A stretch of 64,000 bases of DNA from positions 37,774,001 through 37,838,000 of the forward strand of contig CM074861.1 of the NCBI GenBank assembly GCA_037501455.1. Reading direction: 5' to 3'. Positions within the stretch are counted from its first letter, which is position 1. Every line of letters starts with the position of its first letter. Positions 50,789 to 60,303 of the stretch are shown here, piece by piece. This stretch comes from Lantana camara. Its lineage: Eukaryota; Streptophyta; Magnoliopsida; Lamiales; Verbenaceae. The notes beneath the pieces are model-generated. The model worked only from the letters and a program-made list of their open reading frames with translations. It searched no databases and had not been told where the DNA came from. The position numbers and the translations under genes were made by a program.

Positions 50789-53204
50789 TTATATAGATGA
50801 ACCAGATTGTTTTTCTAGAAAGGCATTGGCTAACTTAAAGCGGGATTCGGCGATGTTGCATGTCTCGGCATATGTCCTGAACTCGTCAGTCTCTCGAACA
50901 AGCATCTCACCATATAGACACATTAATACACCACAATCATTGCTCCCCCTATCCTGAATTCTCATTCGTCCCCGCCCCAATTCCCTCTATTTGGAACTCT
51001 TGACAATATTGTTCTTAATCCACAACTTCCAGAGGAAATCTGAGTATACTTCGACATCGGTGGCAGCTTCTTCTGTATGCATTGAGTTGTAGTGACTGAA
51101 ACGTTTGTGCTCGGTCTCATACACCAACATATGCCAGTGAGAATTTGTCAGTAAAGGGAAGATAATATAACGACATGAGAACATAACTGTTGAAGACACC
51201 TGGTTCAGGGTCATGACGTAGTCACTTTTCATCTGGTGCGTCATGAACTCATTGATTGCAGATGGGACAATGTAAGGGATAGTCTTCTTCTTTGTCTTTC
51301 CTGTGCCCCTGTTCTTCAATTTCCCCATAAATTCAACTGACACATGAGGGTTAACAAAGTGTACATCGTGGAATTTCGGCACAAGGTAACCAGGACTTGT
51401 TAGCAGGTCGTAATAGGACAGAATAACATTGTCATTGGTCTCCTTCCCCAAAATTAGATCTCGTAGATCGTACACGAAGACAAAACTCGTCTTACTTGTT
51501 TACACAACATCATGGCTGCAAAAGATTATAATGAAACAGTCAACAACATTCTGCCAACTAAACTCATTGAATTAAGTAAGAACACTTAGTTTTGCGCCTC
51601 CGTGTAGCTCATAATCAAATTAAATGCCCTATTCCGTTGCTCCTCAGTGACGACCTCACATCCTGGGGCCTCCTTAGGCCTACTGTCCACTTGAGCTCCA
51701 TCAAACACAATCACCTAATACATAATTATCCAATGACAAATCAAACACACGTGCATAGTTAAAAGACATTGTAATATTGAATCTTGTATGTAATATGTTC
51801 TCACATTTTCTTCCACACGCTCCCTCACATCGTTCTTCCTCCTCGATCTAACCTCAGCTCGTCCGGAATCACAATCACCTTCCGCATCCTCAATCAAATC
51901 AACTTGAACTCCTACATCAACACATTCCGGTGCCTCTTCCACACAAACCGTTTTAACTCCTTCATCGACACATTCAGGTGCCTCTTCCACACAATCGGTT
52001 TGAACTACTTGATCGACACCTTGCGCTTTTTCTGCTACGCAAACAACTTGATCCCCTTCGTCAACAAAAACTTCTTCCTTCGCTCTGGACATACTTCTCT
52101 CCATTTTGTTAGCCGCTCGTAAGGGAACAATCTGCGTGTTTTTAAATCAACAGGCTTTTTTACAAAACATTTGAATAAAATATGCATATTGGTTTAAATT
52201 ACCAAAGATTACGGACTTACATCTGAGAGACAAATACTTTCCAGTTCCTTCTTGGCATTCTCTTTCGTACTAGGCAGTGCACTCCCTTTCCATTTAAACA
52301 AACGAGGGAATGCTGCCAACCTTCTTGAGATGCCAAACTTCTGGATTCGTTCATGAAACCATGCCTAACATAAACAATAACTTAAGTAGGTGTATATATA
52401 GGTATAAACGACACAATCTACAAAACCAAGCCGACGACTTACCAACAAACCCATAGTACATCCATCAAGAAAATCATGTTTATCCACAACATGCTTCCTA
52501 ATACCTTGAATAAAAAACATATGAGCCGCCGTGGCCCACGCGTACTGCCCAATCCTGGACAAATCATCTACATACCAAATAAGCGCAGCAGGCACACGTA
52601 CACTGCTACGTGGGAACAACAAACAATTAAAAACGTATAAAATGTACATCCGTATAAAATCATCAATGCCATCGTCATCAGTCCTTCCGATGAATTCGTG
52701 CAGTTTACTCTCGATGTTAGTTCGGGAGACATTGTTTCCCTTATTGCCAAAATGTTTGATCAAGGTATTGGATTTACTCTTGCCCACAACCACGACAGGA
52801 TGACCGGAATGCCGCATACCAATAACAATGCTGAATTCCTCATCACAAAATAAAACTTCTTGGCTACCAAATTTAAATGTATTTGTGCTGCAGTTGTAGT
52901 AATCGAGCAACAACCCAACTCTGTTAATGCTCCCCTTCTGAACAGGCGCTCCCAAAAAACAACCATACGGCGATTTCTTAACTGCATCGAGTTGACCAGG
53001 AGACATTTGGTCACGAATTTTATAGTTAACCTCACTGAATCTCTCCAACACGCACTGATGCAAAATCGAATACACCCGCTTCTTCGAAAGCGTGCCCTCA
53101 TCAGTCTCATGGAAGTCTACCTCTGATCTTTTTCTCTTTCCCCTGCTTGTTTCGGCCGGGGACGGAACAATCATCAACGGCGTCGTCGACATTGAGCGAA
53201 CCAT
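50789..53204 (-). CDS. MULE-borne ULP1-like cysteine protease (C48)
   Basis: A captured SUMO-protease-like gene on the minus strand of the MULE. Likely exons: 53204-52446 (MVRSMSTTPLM; region with GQLDAVKKSPYGCFL, IVIGMRHSGHPVVVVG; donor GTAAGT), about 52363-52221 (AWFHERIQKFGISRRLAAFP), about 52133-51807 (acidic, twice repeating CVEEAPECVD), about 51713-51590, and 51509-50789. The C-terminal domain shows His in NSHWHMLVYETEHKRFSHYN and Cys in QDRGSNDCGVLMC, with the oxyanion Gln seven residues before Cys. The usual catalytic Asp is Asn (HYNSM). An in-frame TAG separates the His and Cys parts near 50985: either a nonsense mutation or an exon boundary I have placed wrongly. The N-terminal part resembles the plant transposon-associated DUF1985-like region, which I infer only from overall pattern. 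Protease activity is doubtful. Confidence 0.8.
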
Positions 53205-53795
53205 CTATCGAATAAAAATCGATTCAATGTTCCTTATTTAACAAACTCCTGAAACCTTTACTTGTTGAGTTAAAATCATCATTTACCAAATACAAACTGG
53301 AATATGGCGGAAAAAAAAGGAATTTCTGACCATTTATGGAAGAAAACTAACCTCGACAGTTTGGGTGCGATGTACCTTCCTCTCAGACCTTACCATTTCA
53401 AGCAACGACCTCAAAAAGAGTGTTCGTCGTGGGGGCGTGGTTGGTAGCTCGTAGGGGTTTCGCCTTTAACGTGGGTGTGTGGGCCGTTCAGTCTCCAATA
53501 ACTTCTTCTACACTTGTCGGCGGTGGTGTGCGGCAGTCTGCAGCGGCGGGCGGTGGCGGGAGATGGTGAAGAATGACAAATTCCCGCCGATGGAGGAGGG
53601 ATTTGGATACTTGGTATGGATTGTGATTATTCAATTTTAGCAGGGATACTTTGGTAATTTTAGGCGATTTAGGGGGTTTTGAAAAAATATGTTGTGTATT
53701 GGGGATGTAAAATAGTATGATTTCAAATTAGGGGGTTTGGGATAACATTGTTGCCTTATCAAGGATTGTTCAATAATTTGCCGTATATTTAATGC

Positions 53796-53844
<49 letters not shown>

Positions 53845-54685
53845 GAAATGTATTAATTCAAAATTAATGATAACTTTTAAACTAAATGACCTCACATTAA
53901 ATTATTAACAATTAAACATTAAATTCATACTTAATGAAGAAATTTTGTAATTAGATAGTATCAATTTCATAATTTATAATTAATAATTATCACCAACAGT
54001 TAGTTCTATTATTTTACATTTAATAATAAAATTAGCAATTACTTCACACTTAGTCAATTAATAAACAATTAAAGTATAGGTAATTACTTATTCAGCAAAT
54101 AGAGGAAAAAAATTAAAGTACTCTTAGCACTCGAACTAACACATATGCGACGTTGTACCTAACAACCGGCGAAACGGAGCGTCACATAATCTGGAAGTCT
54201 TCACGTCTTGAAGTAATTACTTCCTTTCCCATTTAGGAATTTTCTCACACGGGACAACTCGGTGTACTCGTTCTAAATAGCGAGCACCCTTGTGTATCCC
54301 GTACGCATCGACTATGCACTTTACACCCCATGAAACAGGATGATTCCTTCTGAAGGACGCAATCCCACAAACAAGTCTCAAGTGAGCCTAGTCGACACTA
54401 CCACTGTTTGTTGTGCACATAGAGTTGGAGTAATTTCTAATCCAGCTTAGATTAGGGCTTGTTTCATGAATCATTACACTGAATGACTAAGTCCTAAAAG
54501 CTTGCTGGATTAGGGGAGTTCTAATACATTCGCATATAAAGTAATCACCGCAAAAGCACATATAAAGAAGTGATTGCCTCTGATATAAATCAGTTCGTCT
54601 ATTATTCAAAGATTAATAGTGCTTTTACAAGAAAATAGATAAAGCGGACTACACAAAGTAGGCTTTAAGGGCACTATTCTCAACA

Positions 54686-55180
54686 ATCCGTTGTCTGACA
54701 CCATTACCCAAGGGATCCCATACCAATAGATAATATTTTTCCAGATGAAGTCTCAAAACACACGGAAAGTTATCTTGGATACCGCTTCAGCCTCGACCCA
54801 CTTTGTGAAATAATCGACCATGATAATGATGAATTTTCATTGTCCCGTAGCTATAGGCAATAGTCCCACCCCATTGATCAAATGTCCATGACACATCTGT
54901 AGATGTCATGTTTGCTGCTGGCTACTGGGAAATGTTGTTGTGGAATTAACATTAGGGGGCATTTCTTAACAAATTCAACAACATTTTGAAGAAGAGTGGG
55001 GTAATAAAAACCATTTCTTATGACTTTTCTTGCCAACGAGTATCCATCTGAAAGGTTATCGCATCATCCACTATGGATGTGGTGTAAGACTTCTTTGCCT
55101 TAGGAAGGTCCTAAGCAATCCATTAGGGGTTCTTAAAATGAGCGCATGAATAATGAGCTAAATGCATCCACACCCCTATG
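54686..55180 (-). pseudogene. Tat-type integrase, N-terminal part
   Basis: On the minus strand: GYSLARKVIRNGFYYPTLLQ, VEFVKKCP (part of the zinc-binding region), a stop, then VDYFTKWVEAEAVSKITF and IPWVMVSDNG. It continues at 42285 after the nested insertions. Several stops, a decayed copy. Confidence 0.85.
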
Positions 55181-55637
55181 TTTAGGGCATAAAAAAACCC
55201 TTTGTTTCAAAAACTACTATAAAAAATCGGTGTTCTATAAAAATAAGAATAAAAAACCTGACGTGCCGATTTTCCTACACGAGCTAGAAATATCTTCCAA
55301 AAATAAAAATTAGCACACAAAATCCTATGTTTATAAACATATACATAAAAAACCCGGACATCTTAAATAAGTTTATATATTATATACGAACTAAATGAGT
55401 TTAACACATGAAATACAAAAACTTGTAGAAACATTATGTACACCAATACAATCTCTACTTAATACAATAAAATTATTATTTGAACAACTCGAAAATACAA
55501 ACAAATAAATGAATAAATTAGAAACATTTATACTTACTAAATTAGTACAAACTAATCACGAATTGGAACACCAATATAAATCAAATAATATTTTCTCTCG
55601 TCATTAGGAGGGGGGAGAATATCCACACTTATTTCAC

Positions 55638-56266
55638 TGTTGGCGTCGAAAAATCAAAATAAAATTATTAATTAATGGCCCAATAAAATTGGTTGTTAAT
55701 TATTAATTTTAATTATAAGCCCATAATAAATTTGGGTTTGCATGCTTAATTTAAAAAATAGAATTGTGAAATTATATTCTTTTTGTTTTGAATTAATTAA
55801 ATGGATTAAATAAATTATCCATTAAATAAAATAAAAGCCCACTTAATTATAAAGTGGTCTTTGAATGCCGGCCAAAGCCCACGGAGCCCAAAAGAGTAAA
55901 TGAGAGCCTATAAAATAAAGCTCTAAAGTCTAAAATCGGACCCCAAGCGCAAACATAAGCAAAAAAGGACAAGCACAAACAAACAATCAAAGGACAAACT
56001 CTCAAGCATCAAGCACTTAAGGAATTGAAGGAATTCAAGCATTCAAGCTCTCAAGTCCGAGCCTTGCAATTATGCCTTCGATTCAACCGAACTCTGTATT
56101 CACTCCGGGAACAAACATCAAGCCCTCGGATAAATTCACTACGAAGAATTAGAGGAATTTCAGAGATTGGAACACTTTTCAAAATTAAATCAATATTATC
56201 TTTGTTTTCCTATTTTCTTGCATCTTGTAATCATTTATTGCAGATCAACGAAAATTTGTGTAAACA
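55638..56266 (+). repeat. Direct repeat unit 1 with TATA box
   Basis: It begins TGTTGGCGTCGAAAAATC and ends TTTGTGTAAACA, and repeats as unit 2 (56277-56858) with about 80 percent identity by eye. A TATA-like CCTATAAAATAAAG lies near 55910. The two units are 10 bp apart. They could be a duplicated pararetrovirus promoter/leader or the LTR pair of a tiny retroelement. Confidence 0.75.
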
Positions 56267-56276
56267 AATTTTGGTC

Positions 56277-56858
56277 TGTTAGCACCGAAAAATCGACGAT
56301 TACTAATTAATTATGGCCCAAATAAAATGACAATTAATTATTAATTCCAATTATAAGTCCATATCAAATTTGGGCTTTTATTATAATTCGATTCAAAATA
56401 ATAAATGTAATTTATTATTATTTTGAATTAATTAAATGGGCTCTCAAATTCAAGCCTAAGTTCAAATTCAGGCCCATGAAGTTAAGTGAGCCCAACATTC
56501 GCCTATAAATAAGGCACTCGGGCTCACAAATCGGGGGTTCAGAAAAATCAAATAAAGGACAAGTCTCCAAGACCAACGAAAGGAATCAAAAAAGCATATA
56601 AGCATTAGGCACTTAAGGAATCGAAGGAATTCAAGCATTCAAGCTCTCAAGTCCGAGCCTTGCCATTCTACCTTCAATTCAACTAAACCATACTCAATCC
56701 GGGAGCAAGCATAAAGCCCTTGGATAAATCTACTCCGAAGAATCAGAGGAATTTCAGAGATTGGAACACTTTTCAATTCAAATCAATATTATCTTTGTTT
56801 CCCCAATTTTCTTGTTTTCTAATCATTTATTGCAGATCAACGAAAATTTGTGTAAACA
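56277..56858 (+). repeat. Direct repeat unit 2 with TATA box
   Basis: It begins TGTTAGCACCGAAAAATC and ends TTTGTGTAAACA. The TATA-like CCTATAAATAAGGC is near 56503. Shared blocks with unit 1 include AAGGAATTCAAGCATTCAAG, CTCTCAAGTCCGAGCCTTG, GAGGAATTTCAGAGATTGG and ATTGCAGATCAACGAAAATT. Frames inside (56025-56282, 56720-56941) are considered non-coding. Confidence 0.75.
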
Positions 56859-58080
56859 ATCACATCTCAAAAAAAAAATCCACAATTAAATACAACAAAT
56901 ACTTTTACAAAAAAAATAAAGAAAAATGCATCAACAAATAGAAGAAATTAATAATACACAAGAAATATTAAACGAACTCTTAAAAGAACTTAAAGATAAA
57001 GAAAAGCAAATAATTACACCTGGAGAAAAACAGATAATACAACCAATGGTAAATTGTCATGAGTTATTAGAACAACTTGAAAAGTAATTATATGAAAAGA
57101 ATAAGCTAGATATATCACTATTATTGATCTTGAAAGATATTTTGAAAACAAAAGTCTTAAACCATTTAAAATAGAACATCCACGATTATAATGGAATCTT
57201 TTGAATTAAAAGATAAGATTACAGAATTGAGCACATTATTAGAATCATTTAAAATAATAGAAAAAGAGAATAAACAGAGTCAAACATTAGAAATCATTAG
57301 ACCAAAAATAGAAAATGAAGAAGTTATATATGGATATGAGTCTTCAAAAGACGATGTTTTAGGAATGGAACATAATTTAAAATAAGAAAATGCAGAACCA
57401 AGTCATATATATGGACAAAGTCAAGAGCAGAATAAATATGCTCAAGATAATCAAAGTATTAATTTTCTAAGAAATACTACTACACAATACATGTTTAAGA
57501 AGGGTTATATTCCAAAAAAAAAAAAAAAAAAAGGGAAAGAATACCTGATCAATATATACCTACTAAGGGAATATTAGGAATAGATGGAGTATTAAATCTA
57601 AATTGTGTAACCGATAAATCAACATTTCTTATTGAATAGGCGCATAAGAAACGATTAATTTTACAAACTAAAAATATTCTAAAATATGGAAGTTTTGATA
57701 TAATATTTAACTATATACAACACAAAACAGTAGGAAATGTGTCACGTTTTTTAAGCTAATTAACAGAACAACAAAAAACATCATTGTATGGAAAGTATAC
57801 TATAGATACCTTTTGGAAAATAGCACATAAGATATAGCCACTCAAGATACAAGACTTCTTATTTCTAAAAGAGAATAAGACATAACAGGATATTATCTAG
57901 AAAATAAGCAAATATATGATTTATGTGCTATAGATCACTTCACATGTGAATACGATACGTACTACAATAATTTATCAGAAGAAGTTAAAGAGAAATATTT
58001 ATCTTCTTATTTTTAATAAATTACCATATTGATGGTCTAAATACTGGAAATGTACTAAATCACCAACACTTTAAGATTTG

Positions 58081-58965
58081 TTTAGGGGGAAGACCATAAC
58101 AAGCGTTTGAGCCTCAGGAACTGGGTTTCCCAAAGAGCGTGGGTTCTTCCAGCTAGGATAACACCAGGGGAGAAAATGCAGTAAGAATGCAAAGATGGTG
58201 AAGTATGTAGAGCTTGGGAAGAAGAAAATAGAGGAAAGAGTGCCCAGTTCTGGAGTGTCTGTATGCAGTATGAGTTTGTGTGTGGAGAATCACCTAGGGA
58301 ATGTGAGTGTAAATCCCATATTTATAAGTTGAGGGCAAGGGTGTTTTGCGTAATCTGATCAAGTGGTCCTAAACCCAGTGTTGCCCTAGACACGTGGCCC
58401 AATGTGGGAGATCTGTGGGAAAGCATCTGTAGGCCTGCCCTAAAGGTGGCTGTAAAGCAATGGTGGCAGGTGCACTGCCAAGTACGGAGTGTCAGAGAGC
58501 ACTACATGGTTGTTACCGAGGGGTTGAAGCACTCGGTGTGAGTAGGCTTGAGGCACCTTTAGGATAGAGGACCTTGAGGGGTTCCAACTTTATGTAGTCT
58601 AATGAGGTCCCGAGGACCTCAAGGAGACTCATCCTTATGTAGTCCAATGAGAGCCCGAGGGGACTCATCTCTATCCAATCCAATAAAGGCCCGATGAGAG
58701 ACTCGAGCCCGAGGGAAGACTCCAGCCCGAGAGGACTCGATCCCGAGGGGAGACTTTAAGCCCGAGGGAACTCAAGCCCAAGGGGTCTCGAGCCCGATGG
58801 GACACAAGCCTGATGGGAGACTTGTAGTTTTCCCAATTGCTAGGCTTTAGTCATTTTCAAGTACTTTATGAGGGTGGCTGAGTTGGCCCAAGGTTACAAA
58901 TGGCGAAACCATGAGGGTCCACGTGTCATGACGTGGCCTTGTTATTTTTGTGCTTCATCACATAT
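58081..58965. repeat. Unassigned repeat with degenerate ~20-bp units
   Basis: No gene. From about 58600 to 58830 the sequence is a degenerate tandem array around AGCCCGAGGGGACTC, about ten copies. The start GGGAAGACCATAACAAGCG resembles a retroelement boundary but I could not pair it. The closing ACGTGTCATGACGTGG resembles part of the Tat LTR near 59440. Confidence 0.5.
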
Positions 58966-59402
58966 CACTACAAGAAAATAGGCGAATTCCGAGGGAATTC
59001 CGAGGGAATTCACCTAATTGGTTTTCGAGGGAATGTTCCCTCGGAAATTTTAGCGCCAAGCTTAGCCGCCAACTTTTCCGCCAGATTTCCGAGGGAAAAC
59101 TCCCTCGAAAAAATAAAATTTATTTATTTTTTAAATTAAAATAATTTTTCGAGGGAATTCCGACGGAAAATTCCCTCAGAAAATTAAAATTTAATTAATT
59201 TTTAAATTAAAATTATTTTTCGAGGGATTTTCGAGGAAAATATTCACAATTTTAGTTCTTGAATTTTTCGAGCGATTTCTGAGGGAAACTCCCTCGGAAA
59301 AATAAAATTTATTTATTTTTTAAATTAAAATATTTTTTCAAGAGGAAAATTAAAACTTAATTAATTTTTAAATTAAAAGTATTTTCCGAGGTATTTTCGA
59401 GG
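58966..59402 (+). mobile_element. CACTA (En/Spm) transposon terminus
   Basis: It starts CACTACAAGAAAATAGGCG, the canonical CACTA terminus, followed by many TTCCGAGGGAA/TTCCCTCGGAA subterminal repeats in both orientations up to 59402. The other end is not in the window: the element is truncated here or its remainder lies beyond the inserted Tat element. Confidence 0.9.
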
Positions 59403-60213
59403 TGATGGGGTCAAAATACGATCGTCCCACGTTAAGACACGTGGCATCACCGAGATGATGACATCTGTCTTCCCAAGGCTGCACCCATCAGCGCACGAGC
59501 GCTAAGCGCAACGAGCGCAATCCTTCTTCAGGAGTTAAGCCCAACGAGCGTTGTCACTCCCACGAGCGTCCTATATACTAAAGGATTGGTACGCCCACGT
59601 GCCAAGGGAGCCCTCTTCGAGCGTCACACTCCCTCAGAGTGGCCTCCCCTATCGGCTCGTCATTTGAACTGAAGCCTTCGTTCCCCTCAGCGGATGTCTT
59701 GGCTTCCAGTACTCCAGGTTGACACGAGCGCGCTCTCAAGCCCTCGTTACCAACCGCCCACATGGCTCTCTGACACAACGTACATGCCCGCCCACCTGCC
59801 ACTGTTGCCAGCACTAACTTTTGGCCGCTTTTGCAGAAGATTCCTCCTAGGTTTCTCTCTCACAGCGCCACGTGTTAGGGCAACATTCGGCCAGGACCAC
59901 TTGAGGCAAATGACCAAAGGGCCCTTGACCCTCAACTATAAATAGCTAAAGTCATCTTCTACACAAGTAAGCTTTCTTCATCACCGCAACTGTGACTGAA
60001 CTTACATTTCTTCATACATTGAACTGACTTGAGCGTCGGAGAGCCAAACTGGGTATCACCCCCAGTTCCCCCAGCTTGGCCTTCTGACTTTCCTTGTGCT
60101 TGTCCCAACAGATTGAACCCCTTTCTCATTTCCGGCGAAGCTCCGGTGGTTTCCTCCACAAATATAAATTGTAAAGTGATCGGATTCGGATCCACCCATT
60201 CCCGAACCCATCA
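59403..60213 (+). mobile_element. 5' LTR of Tat-type Ty3/gypsy element
   Basis: It starts TGATGGGGTCAAAATACG and ends CCCGAACCCATCA, 811 bp, followed by the PBS. TATA box TATAAATA at 59937-59944. It inserted into the CACTA terminal region. The 3' LTR is beyond the window edge. Open frames on either strand here (59578-60298) are LTR shadows. Confidence 0.85.
59937..59944 (+). promoter_or_regulatory. TATA box of the Tat LTR
   Basis: TATAAATA in a CAACTATAAATAGC context, about 270 bp before the LTR end; normal core-promoter position for a short-U5 LTR. Confidence 0.7.
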
Positions 60214-60216
60214 TTT

Positions 60217-60232
60217 TTGGCGCTGTCTGTGG
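60217..60232 (+). other. Primer-binding site of the Tat element
   Basis: TTGGCGCTGTCTGTGG follows the LTR end after three bases. TTGGCGCCGTCTGTGG-type sequences at this point are typical of Tat-clade plant elements. Confidence 0.7.
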
Positions 60233-60303
60233 GAAACCAGTCCTTCATCTTCTTCCTTTCTTTTGTTGGTTGAAAAGCAAGCACCCCCTTACCTTTAACA
60301 GTC

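Larger units (their letters stand above)
46530..53783. mobile_element. Mutator-like element (7254 bp) carrying transposase and ULP1-like gene
   Basis: It is flanked by a perfect 9-bp TSD TATATTTAA (46521-46529, 53784-53792). The ends GGGGGAATTATTAAATA and (complement) CGGCAAATTATTGAACA open imperfect TIRs of about 145 bp that share TTATCC(T/C)AAACCCCCTAA and, further in, ACATATTTTTT. Gene layout: transposase on plus (46891-49192), ULP1-type protease on minus (53204-50789), and a foldback tandem-repeat region between their 3' ends (49395-50770). This matches the plant MULE class that captured ULP-like peptidases (Kaonashi/KI-MULE type in Arabidopsis, known also from cucurbits). It lies inside the solo LTR 43923-54186. 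Confidence 0.93.
43923..54186 (-). mobile_element. Tekay-like Ty3/gypsy solo LTR, split by a MULE
   Basis: On the minus strand it starts TGTGACGCTCCGTTTCGCC at 54186 and ends ...GCTCTGGGTGCTATA at 43923 (TG mutated to TA on the plus strand). Perfect TSD TAATC (43918-43922, 54187-54191). Net length is about 3.0 kb once the MULE 46530-53783 is removed. Its terminal part resembles the LTR at 1889. No coding sequence of its own. Short open frames at 44541-44965 are not supported as genes. Confidence 0.88.
42286..54685 (-). mobile_element. Ty1/copia-type solo LTR, split by later insertion
   Basis: It begins (plus) TGTTGGAAAACATGAGTC at 42286 and ends ACTATTCTCAACA at 54685, with flanks ATTCG (42281-42285) and ATCCG (54686-54690), a 4/5 TSD. 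Its own sequence is 42286-43922 plus 54192-54685, about 2.13 kb. The interruption is the gypsy solo LTR 43923-54186. An ACGT-rich cluster lies at about 43203-43262 and a TATAAAG box (minus) near 42687. Confidence 0.88.
55190..58080 (+). pseudogene. Decayed endogenous pararetrovirus (Caulimoviridae-like)
   Basis: Very AT-rich (Lys/Ile/Asn-rich) short reading frames in one orientation, unlike the neighbours: two small frames at 55395-55606, a duplicated promoter-like region at 55638-56858, a small frame from 56927, a frame at 57191-57385, and from about 57400 a longer region broken by many stops. The last region resembles caulimovirid capsid-type proteins (for example GVLNLNCVTD, and DLCAIDHF near 57925). 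Reading frames are interrupted by at least ten stops, and no reverse transcriptase or movement protein is present. It is an ancient fragment. The assignment rests on my recall of the family pattern and is moderately sure. Confidence 0.55.

Noticed and set aside
50110..50796. 228-codon open frame made of repeating SFTGQITLPITHYY
   Set aside because: It is only a read-through of the 42-bp tandem repeat, whose length is divisible by three; the repeats are open in several frames on both strands.
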